A model generated the notes under the pieces. The model was not told where the DNA came from. It was given only the letters and a program-made list of their open reading frames with translations, and did no database searches. Below are positions 8,847 through 17,725 of a stretch of 64,000 nucleotides of DNA, piece by piece. Made by a program: the position numbers and the translations under genes. Numbering within the stretch: position 1 is the stretch's first letter; every line of letters begins with the position of its first letter. The DNA lies in contig UBZT01000007.1 of assembly GCA_900470155.1 (NCBI GenBank), positions 62,001 to 126,000 on the forward strand, given 5' to 3'. The stretch is from Hyphomicrobiales bacterium (GTDB taxonomy: Bacteria; Pseudomonadota; Alphaproteobacteria; Rhizobiales; Rhizobiaceae).

Positions 8847-8875
8847 AGCGGCTGAATTGGTTTAGTTCAGCCGCT
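8847..8875 (-). terminator. Hairpin at the end of ada
   Basis: A perfect 10-bp stem AGCGGCTGAA / TTCAGCCGCT with a 9-nt loop overlaps the ada stop codon. No T-run follows, so it may stabilise the 3' end rather than terminate. Confidence 0.45.
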
Positions 8876-9949
8876 TGCCGCGTGTTTTTCGCGCGCCTTT
8901 TCGACCATGCGGCGCTCGTGTTCCAGCAGCCATTGTTTGCGCCAGAGACCGCCACCATAGCCCGTCAGACTGCCATCGGCACCGATCACCCGGTGGCAGG
9001 CGACCACGATCGCGATCTGGTTGGCGCCATTGGCGCGGGCGACGGCCCGTACGGCGGTGGGGCGATCGATGTCTGCAGCAAGGCCTGAATAACTGCGGGT
9101 GACGCTGACCGGGATCTGACGCAGCGCCTGCCAGACGGCGCGTTCGAACGCGGTTCCATGCCCAGCGAGCCGGGTCTGGAACGGGGCCGGCGCGCCGTGG
9201 AAATAGTCTGAAAGCTCGGCCGCTATCTGCTCGATGACTGCGTTGCGCCCGAGTGTCACCACCTGGCCGTTTAGCGTCTGCAGCCGGCGGATCTCGTTTG
9301 GCAGGGCAGGGCGATCGGCAAATTCCAGCAGATGCAAGGCATGCTCGTCGGCAATCGCCATCATCGGACCGATCGGCGTTTCGATCCAGTCGGCCTTGAG
9401 CAGCGATCGGCCTTTGAGTTCCGCCGGCGCTGCGCCAAACAACTGGGTGATGGCCTGGCGGAAGCCGCTACCCGATTCGTAACCGGCGTCGAGCTGTGCG
9501 TCGATCACCGGTTCGCCCCGGGACAGGGTCTGAGCGGCCTGGCCCGCCCGCCTCAGCCTGGCGATTTCAAGAAAGCTCATGCCGAACCGTTTCTTGAAGC
9601 TGCGCCGCACGGTCGAGGGATCGTGACCGTGCGCGACAATATCATCCTCGCTCCAGCGCCGGACGGGGTCTGCATCAAGCGCCTCCAGCAGGCCTTTCAC
9701 CATCGGATCGGGTGCACCATAGGTGAGCATCGGGCGACAGCGTTTACACGGCCGGAAGCCGGCCTCCATGCAGGCGGCCATCGTCTCTTCGAAGACGCAG
9801 TTTTCCGGCTTCGGCTTGCGCGCGGTGCAGGTGAAGCGGCAAAAAATCCTTGTGGAGGTCACGCAGACATAGGCGAAGCCATCATAGGCGGCATCGCGAT
9901 TGACCAGCGCAGTGTACAATGTGTCGTGGGTGGGGCGTTTGAACAGCAT
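8867..9949 (-). CDS. ada: Bifunctional Ada: methylphosphotriester/O6-methylguanine-DNA methyltransferase and AraC-type activator
   Basis: A 360-residue adaptive-response protein. The N-terminal zinc domain carries C37, C41, C68 and C71 (spaced as in E. coli C38/42/69/72), where the first Cys accepts methyl groups from phosphotriesters. An AraC-type helix-turn-helix follows at about 85-180. The C-terminal methyltransferase domain has the acceptor cysteine C318 in VVACHRVIG and the GYGGGLWRKQWLL tail. Both repair activities and activator function are therefore expected. It repairs alkylated DNA and, once methylated, would activate its own regulon. It is followed by a hairpin and preceded by 114 bp downstream of the NYN gene on the same strand. 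Confidence 0.95.
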   Translation of the reverse strand: MLFKRPTHDTLYTALVNRDAAYDGFAYVCVTSTRIFCRFTCTARKPKPENCVFEETMAACMEAGFRPCKRCRPMLTYGAPDPMVKGLLEALDADPVRRWSEDDIVAHGHDPSTVRRSFKKRFGMSFLEIARLRRAGQAAQTLSRGEPVIDAQLDAGYESGSGFRQAITQLFGAAPAELKGRSLLKADWIETPIGPMMAIADEHALHLLEFADRPALPNEIRRLQTLNGQVVTLGRNAVIEQIAAELSDYFHGAPAPFQTRLAGHGTAFERAVWQALRQIPVSVTRSYSGLAADIDRPTAVRAVARANGANQIAIVVACHRVIGADGSLTGYGGGLWRKQWLLEHERRMVEKAREKHAASG

Positions 9950-10063
9950 GCCCCGATATTAGCGCAAAGCGCGACAGATGCCGCCGGAAATCGGGCGCCG
10001 ATATTGCGCAGTGTCGCTGAGTGAGCCCAAAGCAAGCGCTATGGCCTCTGAGGTTCCGCGTGC

Positions 10064-10651
10064 TCAGTGGTCGTGTTCGCTTGCCGGAGCCGGCTCGCTC
10101 ATGACGCGCGGCGCTCCCCGTTCGCTCGGGTCACGGCCAATTTCCGCCTTCAGCGTCATCAGGTCGATGAAATGATCGGACTGGCGACGCAGATCGTCGG
10201 CGATCATCGGCGGCTGGGTTGCCATGGTCGACACCACCGAGACCTTGCGGCCCCTGCGCTGCAGCGCTTCGACCAGGGTGGTGAAGTCGCCATCGCCGGA
10301 GAAAATGACCAGGTGATCGACGGTTTCCGACTGTTCCATAGCATCGATGGCCAGTTCGATATCCATATTGCCCTTGACCTTGCGGCGACCCATGGAATCG
10401 GTGAACTCCTTGGCCGGCTTGGTGATGACCTTGTAGCCATTGTAGTCGAGCCAGTCGATCAACGGGCGGATCGACGAATATTCCTGGTCCTCGATAAGTG
10501 CCGTGTAATAGTAGGCCCGCAACAGGTAGCCGCGCTTCTGGAATGCCTTGAGCAGCTTACGGTAGTCGATATCGAAGCCAAGGCTCTTGGAAGCAGCGTA
10601 GAGATTGGCGCCGTCGATAAAAAGGGCGATCTTTTCGCGGGGGTCGAACAT
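10064..10651 (-). CDS. NYN-domain (LabA/DUF88-like, PIN-fold) putative ribonuclease
   Basis: A 195-residue protein of the NYN family (LabA/DUF88). Acidic motifs expected at the metal site are present: FIDGANL (D13), GNMDIELAIDAM and FSGDGDF. Members adopt a PIN-like nuclease fold and several are RNA-degrading, but the substrate here is unknown. I start at the ATG at 10651, which has AGGA 8 nt upstream; an in-frame ATG seven codons earlier lacks a site. The C-terminal ~25 residues are a charged, low-complexity tail. It is divergent from rpoZ and upstream of ada on the same strand. Confidence 0.85.
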   Translation of the reverse strand: MFDPREKIALFIDGANLYAASKSLGFDIDYRKLLKAFQKRGYLLRAYYYTALIEDQEYSSIRPLIDWLDYNGYKVITKPAKEFTDSMGRRKVKGNMDIELAIDAMEQSETVDHLVIFSGDGDFTTLVEALQRRGRKVSVVSTMATQPPMIADDLRRQSDHFIDLMTLKAEIGRDPSERGAPRVMSEPAPASEHDH

Positions 10652-10946
10652 GGGAATTATCCTTGGATGCAAATATTCATACTGGGCAAAAAGTAATCAA
10701 AACAAGACTTTGCCTTTCAACTTCAGAGCACTCCAAGTACATTAAGAAGTGTTCATATATGAAAAGATGTAGGGCAGGATTTCTAATATTCCAAGCACGC
10801 ACAGGTTGAATCAGGTGACGCTTTTTGGCTTTCCCGCGTTTTATTAGCCGTTCTGGCAACGGAGAATGACGAAAAACTTGAATTTCCCCTCTATTGATTG
10901 TATCGCAGCCCCAATCCCATGCATTCATGACCGCAAAGGACAGGCA
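10652..10946. other. Divergent intergenic region between the NYN gene and rpoZ
   Basis: About 295 bp, noticeably AT-richer than its surroundings, with no convincing gene. It must hold both divergent promoters. CTTGAA near 10878 and CTTGTT (minus strand, near 10710) are possible -35 elements, but neither has a clear -10 partner. Confidence 0.5.
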
Positions 10947-11342
10947 ATGGCCCGTGTCACCGTTGAAGACTGTATCGACAAAGTCGAAAATCGCTTCGAG
11001 CTCGTGCTGCTCGCAAGCCATCGTGCCCGCCAGATTTCTCAGGGTGCGCCGATCACAATCGATCGCGACAAGGATAAGAATCCGGTCGTCGCTCTGCGCG
11101 AAATCGCCGACGAGACCCTTTCGCCAGACGATCTGAAGGAAGATCTGATCCATTCGCTGCAGAAGCATGTCGAAGTCGATGAGCCGGAACAGGATTCGGG
11201 TTCGATGATTGCTGGCTCTGCATCGAAGTCTGACGACGAAGATGACGCACCGGAAACGGTGACGTTCGACCAGATGTCGGAAGAAGATCTTCTGGCCGGT
11301 ATCGAAGGCCTTGTGCCGCCGGAAAAAAGCGACGATTACTAA
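10947..11342 (+). CDS. rpoZ: RNA polymerase omega subunit
   Basis: A 131-residue omega subunit, which helps assemble beta' into RNA polymerase and, with Rsh downstream, takes part in ppGpp signalling in proteobacteria. The conserved N-terminal core [19 protein letters not shown] and [10 protein letters not shown] is intact. The C-terminus is extended by an acidic tail (DDEDDAPET...), typical of alphaproteobacterial omegas. An upstream in-frame extension of 27 codons is ignored because AAGGA sits 7 nt before the ATG at 10947. A U-tailed terminator separates it from rsh, so the conserved rpoZ-rsh adjacency is not a simple single transcript. Confidence 0.96.
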   Translation: MARVTVEDCIDKVENRFELVLLASHRARQISQGAPITIDRDKDKNPVVALREIADETLSPDDLKEDLIHSLQKHVEVDEPEQDSGSMIAGSASKSDDEDDAPETVTFDQMSEEDLLAGIEGLVPPEKSDDY

Positions 11343-11389
11343 TCGTCAACAGGTCAGACCTTAGTCTGCTTCGGACGGTTGAATTGCGT

Positions 11390-11418
11390 GCGCCAGTCAC
11401 ACAGACTGGCGCGCTTTT
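11390..11418 (+). terminator. Rho-independent terminator after rpoZ
   Basis: A 9-bp stem GCGCCAGTC / GACTGGCGC with an ACACA loop is followed by GCTTTT. It ends only 20 nt before the rsh start, so rsh transcription must either read through or start inside this short gap. Confidence 0.85.
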
Positions 11419-11438
11419 CGTTTCTAGGAGACGTCTGA

Positions 11439-13667
11439 ATGATGCGGCAGTATGAGCTTGTGGAGCGGGTACAAAAGTACAAGCCCGACGCCAATGAAGC
11501 TCTTCTCAACAAGGCCTATGTCTATGCCATGCAGAAGCACGGCAAGCAGACGCGCGCCAGTGGCGATCCCTACATATCCCACCCGCTCGAGGTCGCCGCG
11601 ATTCTCACCGACATGCGTCTCGATGAATCGACAATTGCCGTCGCACTCCTGCATGACACGATTGAAGACACATCGGCGACCCGCGCGGAAATCGACGAAC
11701 TGTTCGGCGAGGATATCGGTCGCCTGGTCGAAGGCCTGACCAAGCTCAAGAAGCTGGATCTGGTTTCGAAAAAGGCCAAGCAGGCAGAGAACCTGCGCAA
11801 GCTGCTGCTCGCCATTTCCGATGACGTGCGCGTGCTGCTCGTCAAGCTCGCCGATCGGCTGCACAACATGCGCACGCTCGAGCATATGCGCGATGACAAG
11901 CGCGCCCGCATTTCCGAAGAGACGATGGAAATCTATGCGCCGCTTGCCGGCCGCATGGGTATGCAGGACATGCGCGACGAGCTGGAGGATCTGTCCTTCC
12001 GCTATATCAATCCCGAAGCCTACGAAACGGTGACCCAGCGTCTGGCCGAACTTTCGACCCGCAACGAAGGGCTGATCACCAAAATTGAAGATGAATTGCG
12101 CGACCTGCTTGTCGCCAACGGCCTGCTCAACACGTCCGTCAAGGGTCGGCAGAAGAAGCCGTATTCGGTTTTCCGCAAGATGCAGTCGAAGTCGCTGTCC
12201 TTCGAGCAGCTGTCCGATGTCTACGGTTTCCGCATCCTGGTCGATGATATTCCCGGCTGCTACCGGGCGCTCGGCATCGTGCATACCCGCTGGCGTGTCG
12301 TGCCGGGCCGTTTCAAGGACTATATCTCAACACCGAAGCAGAATGACTACCGTTCGATCCACACGACGATCGTCGGTCCGTCGCGCCAGCGCATCGAGCT
12401 GCAGATCCGCACCAGCCGCATGCACGAGATCGCCGAATTCGGCATTGCCGCCCACGCCCTCTACAAGGATGGTGAAAACGGCGAGCCGGGCGAACTTCTG
12501 TCGCGCGAGAGCAATGCCTATTCCTGGCTGCGCCATACGATCGAGGCGCTGGCCGAAGGCGACAATCCGGAAGAATTCCTCGAGCACACCAAGCTCGAAC
12601 TGTTCCAGGACCAGGTCTTCTGTTTTACCCCGAAGGGCAAGCTGATCGCTCTGCCGCGCGGTGCGACCCCGATCGACTTTGCCTATGCGGTCCATACCAA
12701 TATCGGCGACACAACGGTCGGCGCCAAGATCAACGGTTCGATCATGCCGCTGGTCACGCGCCTGTCGAACGGCGACGAGGTCGAGATCATCCGCTCCGGC
12801 GTCCAGGTTCCGCCCGCCGCCTGGGAAGAGATCGTCGTCACCGGCAAGGCCCGCGCCGCCATCCGCCGCGCCACCCGCATGGCGATCCGCAAGCAATATG
12901 CGGGTCTCGGCCAGCGCATTCTCGAGCGCACGTTCGAGCGCGCCGGCAAGGTCTTCTCCAAGGACAATCTTCGTCCTGTCCTGCACCGGCTCGGCCAGCG
13001 CGATGTCGAAGACGCGATTGCCTCGGTCGGCCGCGGCGAAATGTCGTCGCTCGATGTTCTGCGTGCCGTCTATCCCGACTATCAGGACGAGCGCGTCACC
13101 GTGAAGCCCAACGCCGACGAAGGCTGGTTCGCGATGAACAGCGCCAATGGCATGGTCTTCAAGATTCCGGGCAAGGCGCGGCCGGTGGGCGATGCCCCGA
13201 CGGCCGGCGATGGACCGGAGCCATTGCCGATCCGTGGTCTTTCGGGCAATGCCGAGGTGCATTTCGGTCCGGCAGGCGCTGTCCCGGGCGACCGTATCGT
13301 CGGCATCATGGAAGACGACAGGCGGATCACCATCTATCCGATCCAGGCCTCGGCGCTGCAGCGCTTCGACGATGAGCCGGAACGCTGGATCGATGTACGC
13401 TGGGATCTGGACGAGGCCAACAAATCGCGCTTTGTCGCCCGCATCCTGATCAATGCTTTGAACGAGCCGGGCACGCTGGCCACGGTCGCGCAATCCGTCG
13501 CGCGTCTCGATATCAACATCCGCGTTCTGAACATGATCCGTATCGCAACCGACTTCACTGAAATGGGCCTCGATATCGAAGTCTGGGATCTTCGCCAGCT
13601 CAACCAGTTGCTCGGCGAACTGAAAGAGCTCGACTGCATCTCCACGGTCAAGCGGATCTACGACTAA
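11439..13667 (+). CDS. rsh: Bifunctional (p)ppGpp synthetase/hydrolase Rsh (RelA/SpoT homologue)
   Basis: A 742-residue stringent-response enzyme that makes and degrades (p)ppGpp. The HD hydrolase domain has H48 and the LLHDTIED motif (H72/D73), so the hydrolase half looks active. The synthetase domain has YGFRILVDD, GRFKDYISTPKQNDYRSIHT, and a TGS domain starts near FCFTPKGKLIALPRGATPID (~400-460). A zinc/alpha-helical region and a C-terminal ACT domain (VARILINALNEPGTLATVAQ) follow. Length matches rhizobial Rsh, the sole long RSH in these bacteria. AGGAG lies 8 nt before the first ATG at 11439; a second ATG is the next codon. Paired terminator hairpins follow. Confidence 0.96.
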   Translation: MMRQYELVERVQKYKPDANEALLNKAYVYAMQKHGKQTRASGDPYISHPLEVAAILTDMRLDESTIAVALLHDTIEDTSATRAEIDELFGEDIGRLVEGLTKLKKLDLVSKKAKQAENLRKLLLAISDDVRVLLVKLADRLHNMRTLEHMRDDKRARISEETMEIYAPLAGRMGMQDMRDELEDLSFRYINPEAYETVTQRLAELSTRNEGLITKIEDELRDLLVANGLLNTSVKGRQKKPYSVFRKMQSKSLSFEQLSDVYGFRILVDDIPGCYRALGIVHTRWRVVPGRFKDYISTPKQNDYRSIHTTIVGPSRQRIELQIRTSRMHEIAEFGIAAHALYKDGENGEPGELLSRESNAYSWLRHTIEALAEGDNPEEFLEHTKLELFQDQVFCFTPKGKLIALPRGATPIDFAYAVHTNIGDTTVGAKINGSIMPLVTRLSNGDEVEIIRSGVQVPPAAWEEIVVTGKARAAIRRATRMAIRKQYAGLGQRILERTFERAGKVFSKDNLRPVLHRLGQRDVEDAIASVGRGEMSSLDVLRAVYPDYQDERVTVKPNADEGWFAMNSANGMVFKIPGKARPVGDAPTAGDGPEPLPIRGLSGNAEVHFGPAGAVPGDRIVGIMEDDRRITIYPIQASALQRFDDEPERWIDVRWDLDEANKSRFVARILINALNEPGTLATVAQSVARLDINIRVLNMIRIATDFTEMGLDIEVWDLRQLNQLLGELKELDCISTVKRIYD

Positions 13668-13715
13668 ACCTGCCGCTCGGCCTGCCGTTGCCGTTTCCAC
13701 ATGTTTACGGCCTCA

Positions 13716-13761
13716 AGTGTGGCCTGTCTGGGCCACACTGGAGGCGATCTGCCTCAGTTTT
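13716..13761 (+). terminator. Tandem hairpins terminating rsh
   Basis: Two consecutive hairpins lie 49 nt after the rsh stop. The first has a perfect 9-bp stem AGTGTGGCC / GGCCACACT with a 6-nt loop. The second is GAGGC / GCCTC with a 5-nt loop followed by AGTTTT. Confidence 0.75.
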
Positions 13762-13907
13762 AGTCACTATTCTGCCTAAAACGTAAACCTTGAGGGCTCA
13801 GGCATGCGTTGAGTGCATGGCTGGTGTCGCCAATCAGGACTGGTGGTTTGTGCGGCGCAATATTATCTTCTCCTCAACAGATGAAACACAGAACTGAGGA
13901 CAGAAAA

Positions 13908-14060
13908 ATGTTTGCTCCTATTCGTAAATTCGCCCGTGCCCTTCGTGTCCCGACTGTTGCCGAGCGCGAAATGAACTACCTGAACGGCGCCCGTGACCTG
14001 GTTGACCTGGAATACCGTCAGCGCGAAATCGATCGTGGCGCCTTCCGTCGCGGCTTCTAA
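13908..14060 (+). CDS. Small DUF3563-family protein
   Basis: A 50-residue protein matching the DUF3563 pattern: MFAPIRKFARALRVPTVAER, then a central YLNGARDLVDLEYRQREID and a basic/aromatic end. The ribosome binding site GAGGA is 7-8 nt before the ATG. Longer in-frame upstream reading has no such site. It is flanked by its own terminator and preceded by the rsh terminators, so it is a monocistronic transcript. The composition suggests an amphipathic helix and a basic N-terminus. Function of the family is unknown. Confidence 0.88.
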   Translation: MFAPIRKFARALRVPTVAEREMNYLNGARDLVDLEYRQREIDRGAFRRGF

Positions 14061-14093
14061 GCTGATCGATCCCAACCGATCGTGACGATTTCG

Positions 14094-14124
14094 ACGCCGG
14101 CTTTTATGCCGGCGTTCGCTTTTA
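14094..14124 (+). terminator. Terminator of the DUF3563 gene
   Basis: An 8-bp stem ACGCCGGC / GCCGGCGT with a TTTTAT loop is followed by TCGCTTTT. It lies 33 nt beyond the stop codon. Confidence 0.85.
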
Positions 14125-14188
14125 GGCCTTGTGTCGATTTTCGGCCCTGCTCTTGCCGGATGCGTGTCCAATCCACTACATGTGCAGC

Positions 14189-14776
14189 ATGCTTTTCCGA
14201 CGCCGCCGACCACTGCCCTTGATACAGAGACTCCGGGACTTCTTTTGGCCCCGTAAGGGTTTCATGCGTTCGCTGCACTATGTCCGCAAGCGGATCCTGC
14301 GGCTGACGGCAACCCCGCACGCGGTGGCAGCCGGCGTAGCGGCAGGCGTCATTTCATCCTGGACCCCTTTCATGGGCCTGCACATCGTGCTTGCCCTGGC
14401 CATCGCCTACGTCGTCGCCGGCAATCTTGCCGCTGCCGCTCTCGGCACGGCATTTGGCAATCCACTGACCTTTCCCCTGATCTGGGCTTCCACCTGGGAA
14501 GTCGGCGAAGTCATTCTCGGTCGCGACGGACCTGGGAAGGCAGCCCCGCTCGATCTGCACCGACTGTTGCATTCCTTCGATCTGACCCACTTGTGGGAGC
14601 CGGTATTGAAACCCATGTTGATTGGCGCAATTCCGCTGGCTGCCGTTAGCGCAATCGTGATTTACGGTGCGACCTACTGGGCCGTGCACGGTTTTCAGGT
14701 CAGGCGGCGCAGTCATCTGGCAACCCGCGCCCGCCAGCGTCTGGCCGAGGCGCTTGATGGGACCGCGAGCGTCTGA
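14189..14776 (+). CDS. DUF2062-family membrane protein
   Basis: A 195-residue inner-membrane protein of the DUF2062 family. After a very basic N-terminus ([15 protein letters not shown]) come two or three hydrophobic segments: residues ~45-85 with the family motif [14 protein letters not shown], and a last one near 145-170. A basic cytoplasmic tail follows. The stop is 2 nt before the acpS start, so the two genes are cotranscribed and probably translationally coupled. This arrangement with acpS-lepB-rnc-era is common in rhizobia. The start is uncertain; an in-frame ATG three codons earlier (14180) is also possible and neither has a strong ribosome binding site. Function unknown. Confidence 0.85.
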   Translation: MLFRRRRPLPLIQRLRDFFWPRKGFMRSLHYVRKRILRLTATPHAVAAGVAAGVISSWTPFMGLHIVLALAIAYVVAGNLAAAALGTAFGNPLTFPLIWASTWEVGEVILGRDGPGKAAPLDLHRLLHSFDLTHLWEPVLKPMLIGAIPLAAVSAIVIYGATYWAVHGFQVRRRSHLATRARQRLAEALDGTASV

Positions 14777-14778
14777 CC

Positions 14779-15183
14779 ATGATCATCGGCCTTGGAAGTG
14801 ACCTTATCGATATACGGCGCGTGGAAAAATCCATCGAGCGCTTCGGCGACCGCTTTACCCATCGCTGCTTCACCGAAATCGAGCGCAAGAAATCGGATGG
14901 TCGCAAGAACCGTGCAGCCTCCTATGCCAAGCGTTTTGCCGCTAAGGAGGCCATGTCCAAGGCGCTCGGAACGGGCATTGCCCAGAACGTGTTCTGGAAG
15001 GACATGGGCGTCGTCAACCTGCCGTCCGGCAAGCCGACCATGAAGCTGACCGGCGGGGCGCAAACCATTCTGATTGGCCTGATGCCGCCCGGCCATGTGC
15101 CGTCCATCCACCTGACAATCACCGACGACTACCCGCTGGCCCAGGCATTCGTCATCATCGAAGCCCTGCCAGAGAGCAACTGA
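14779..15183 (+). CDS. acpS: Holo-[acyl-carrier-protein] synthase
   Basis: A 134-residue AcpS that transfers 4'-phosphopantetheine from CoA to a serine of acyl carrier protein, activating fatty-acid synthesis. The magnesium-binding aspartate is D8 in [11 protein letters not shown], and the second acidic ligand is the Glu in [16 protein letters not shown]. Length is normal. It is the second gene of the DUF2062-acpS-lepB-rnc-era run. The gap of 97 bp to lepB is the longest in that run. Confidence 0.96.
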   Translation: MIIGLGSDLIDIRRVEKSIERFGDRFTHRCFTEIERKKSDGRKNRAASYAKRFAAKEAMSKALGTGIAQNVFWKDMGVVNLPSGKPTMKLTGGAQTILIGLMPPGHVPSIHLTITDDYPLAQAFVIIEALPESN

Positions 15184-15280
15184 GCGGCTTGGTCGCGCCT
15201 GTTTGACATCGGCAGCGGTTGCCGCGCCGGTGCGAACCGACTAGACAGGGCAAGAAATTCGCAAAAAGGAATAGACCCGC

Positions 15281-16024
15281 GTGAGCGAACGAGCTGAAAA
15301 GACGCAAAGTGCCCTCTGGGAGAACATCAAGGTCATCATCCAGGCCCTGCTGCTGGCCATGGTCATCCGCACCGTGTTCTTCCAGCCTTTCACGATCCCG
15401 TCCGGGTCGATGATGCCGACGTTGCTGGTGGGCGACTATATCTTCGTCAACAAGTTTTCCTATGGTTATTCGAAGTATTCGCTGCCTTTCTCGCCGAACC
15501 TGTTCGAAGGCCGCATCTTCGAAAGCGCGCCGGAGCGGGGCGACATTGTCGTGTTCCGCTTCCCGCCGAACCCGAAGATCGACTATATCAAGCGCCTTGT
15601 CGGTCTGCCGGGCGACCGCATCCAGGTCATCGATGGCGTACTGAATATCAACGGCCAGCCGGTGCCGCGTGCGCCCGACGGTGCGTTTACCTCGGACTAT
15701 CGCATGGATCCGGGCACCGACGTACCGGTCTTCCGCGAAACCATGGACAATGGCGTCAGCTACCAGACGCTTGACCAGGCGCCGGATACCCGCGGTGACA
15801 ACACCCGCGAATTCATCGTGCCCGAAGGCCATTATTTCATGATGGGCGACAATCGCGACAACTCGCTCGACAGCCGCTTCGATGTCGGTTTCGTGCCGGC
15901 GGAAAACCTGATCGGTCGCGCTTCGGTGATCTTCTTCTCGCTCGGCAACGACACTTCGTTCCGCGAGATCTGGAAGTGGCCTGCCAACATGCGTTGGGAT
16001 CGTCTGTTCAAGGTTGTCGAATGA
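15281..16024 (+). CDS. lepB: Signal peptidase I
   Basis: A 247-residue membrane serine protease that removes signal peptides from exported proteins. An N-terminal transmembrane helix spans about residues 16-36. The catalytic serine is S43 in PSGSMMPTLLVGD, and the general-base lysine is K104 in DYIKRLVGLPGDR. Box E, MGDNRDNSLDSR, is intact. The start is a GTG with AAGGA about 10 nt upstream; the first ATG would delete part of the membrane helix. The stop overlaps the rnc start in an ATGA, so rnc translation is coupled. Confidence 0.96.
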   Translation: MSERAEKTQSALWENIKVIIQALLLAMVIRTVFFQPFTIPSGSMMPTLLVGDYIFVNKFSYGYSKYSLPFSPNLFEGRIFESAPERGDIVVFRFPPNPKIDYIKRLVGLPGDRIQVIDGVLNINGQPVPRAPDGAFTSDYRMDPGTDVPVFRETMDNGVSYQTLDQAPDTRGDNTREFIVPEGHYFMMGDNRDNSLDSRFDVGFVPAENLIGRASVIFFSLGNDTSFREIWKWPANMRWDRLFKVVE

Positions 16025-16743
16025 AGAAGGCAAGAGGGCTCGGCGAAGAGGATTGGAAACAGCTTGAAGCTGTGATCGGTCATAGCTTTGTCGAGCGTGA
16101 ACGGTTGCAGCGGGCGCTCACCCATGCGAGCGCGCAAGTGTCAAAAAGCCGTGGAGACTATGAGCGGCTTGAGTTTCTGGGCGACCGCGTCCTTGGGCTC
16201 TGCGTCGCCGAACTGCTGTTCATGACCTATCGCGATGCGGCGGAAGGCGAGCTGTCGGTGCGCTTCAACCAGTTGGTCAGTGCCGAGACCTGTGCAGCCG
16301 TTGCCGACGAGATGGAGCTTCACCGTTACATCCGAACCGGCTCCGACGTCAAAAAGATCATGGCGTCCAACATGCTCAATGTCCGCGCCGACGTCGTCGA
16401 AAGCCTGATTGCGGCCATCTATCTCGATGCCGGTCTTGAGGCTGCGCGCGGTTTCATCCTGCGCTACTGGACGGCGCGTGCCAGTCGTGCCGATGGTGCC
16501 CGCCGCGATGCCAAGACGGAACTGCAGGAATGGGCGCATGCCAAACATGCGACATCGCCAATATATAAGGTTGCCGAACGCTCCGGACCGGATCATGATC
16601 CCCGCTTTACGGTGATCGTCGAAATCCCCGGTGTGAAGTCGGAAATGGGAACCGATCGTTCCAAGCGCGCTGCCGAACAGGTGGCCGCGACCAAGATTCT
16701 CGAACGCGAAGGCATCTGGGCCAAGGCCACGGACGCGAACTGA
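16021..16743 (+). CDS. rnc: Ribonuclease III
   Basis: A 240-residue double-strand-specific endoribonuclease for rRNA and mRNA processing. The signature YERLEFLGDRVLG with the catalytic acidic residues is at about residues 46-58, and a second acidic motif VVESLIAAIYLDAG follows near 125. The C-terminal dsRNA-binding domain spans roughly 165-235 (ELQEWAHAK...RAAEQVAATKIL). The start ATG overlaps the lepB stop by 4 nt. A longer reading within lepB is rejected. The lepB-rnc-era order is a classic operon. Confidence 0.97.
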   Translation: MKKARGLGEEDWKQLEAVIGHSFVERERLQRALTHASAQVSKSRGDYERLEFLGDRVLGLCVAELLFMTYRDAAEGELSVRFNQLVSAETCAAVADEMELHRYIRTGSDVKKIMASNMLNVRADVVESLIAAIYLDAGLEAARGFILRYWTARASRADGARRDAKTELQEWAHAKHATSPIYKVAERSGPDHDPRFTVIVEIPGVKSEMGTDRSKRAAEQVAATKILEREGIWAKATDAN

Positions 16744-16752
16744 TTGGAAGAT

Positions 16753-17709
16753 ATGACAGAGAACCAAACCCCTGACGTCGGTGAAGTGACCGACGCCACC
16801 TCGACCCGAACCGGCCCGACCCGGTCGGGCTTCGTTGCCCTGATTGGCCCGACCAATGCCGGCAAGTCGACCCTGGTCAATCGCTTCGTTGGCGCCAAGG
16901 TGTCGATCGTCAGCCACAAGGTCCAGACGACCCGCGCCGTCATGCGCGGCATCGCCATCCACAAGAACGCCCAGATCGTCTTCATGGACACGCCCGGCAT
17001 CTTCAAGCCGCGCCGCAAACTCGACCGCGCCATGGTGACATCGGCCTGGGGCGGCGCCAAGGATGCCGACCTGATCCTGCTCCTGATCGACAGCGAGCGT
17101 GGTTTGCGCGGTGATGCCGAGGCGATCCTCGAGGCGCTGAAGGATGTGCCGCAGCCGAAGATCCTCGTCTTGAACAAGATCGACCGGGTCGAGCGCGAGG
17201 CGCTGCTCAAGCTGGCGACGACCGCCAACGAGACCGTCAAGTTCGACCGCACCTTCATGATTTCGGCGACCACCGGTTCGGGCTGTGACGACATCATGGA
17301 TTATCTGGCGGACACCTTCCCGGAAGGTCCCTGGTATTATCCCGAGGACCAGATCTCCGATCTGCCGATGCGCCAGTTGGCCGCTGAAATCACCCGCGAA
17401 AAGCTGTTTCTGCGCTTGCATCAGGAGCTTCCCTATTCCTCGCATGTCGAGACGGAAAAGTGGGAAGAGCGCAAGGACGGCTCGGTGCGCATCGAGCAAG
17501 TCATCTATGTCGAGCGCGACAGCCAGAAGAAGATCGTGCTCGGCAAGAACGGCGATGCGATCAAGGCCATCTCCAGCTCTTCCCGCCGCGAGATGTCGGA
17601 AATCCTTGAGCAGCAGGTGCATCTCTTCCTGTTCGTCAAGGTGCGTGAAAACTGGGGCAATGACCCGGAACGCTTCCGCGAGATGGGCCTGGAGTTCCCG
17701 CGCGACTGA
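16753..17709 (+). CDS. era: GTPase Era
   Basis: A 318-residue essential GTPase for 16S rRNA maturation and 30S assembly. The G domain shows G1 GPTNAGKST, G3 DTPG and G4 NKID. A C-terminal KH domain around residues 215-300 has the RNA-binding GKNGDAIKAI loop. An N-terminal extension of about 26 residues rich in T/P precedes the G domain, longer than in E. coli. I take the ATG at 16753; a TTG immediately after the rnc stop (16744) is an alternative. The ribosome binding site is poor, so translation probably depends on coupling to rnc. It converges with the AbrB-like gene. Confidence 0.95.
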   Translation: MTENQTPDVGEVTDATSTRTGPTRSGFVALIGPTNAGKSTLVNRFVGAKVSIVSHKVQTTRAVMRGIAIHKNAQIVFMDTPGIFKPRRKLDRAMVTSAWGGAKDADLILLLIDSERGLRGDAEAILEALKDVPQPKILVLNKIDRVEREALLKLATTANETVKFDRTFMISATTGSGCDDIMDYLADTFPEGPWYYPEDQISDLPMRQLAAEITREKLFLRLHQELPYSSHVETEKWEERKDGSVRIEQVIYVERDSQKKIVLGKNGDAIKAISSSSRREMSEILEQQVHLFLFVKVRENWGNDPERFREMGLEFPRD

Positions 17710-17725
17710 TGTCGCGCGGCTCACT

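Noticed and set aside
7831..8866. A tmRNA (ssrA) gene next to smpB
   Set aside because: I looked for the alphaproteobacterial two-piece tmRNA and its tag-coding segment in both flanks and saw neither an acceptor-like end nor a tag ORF.
10677..11168. 163-codon open frame antisense to the rpoZ 5' half
   Set aside because: No initiation signal and no coding-type composition outside the rpoZ overlap.
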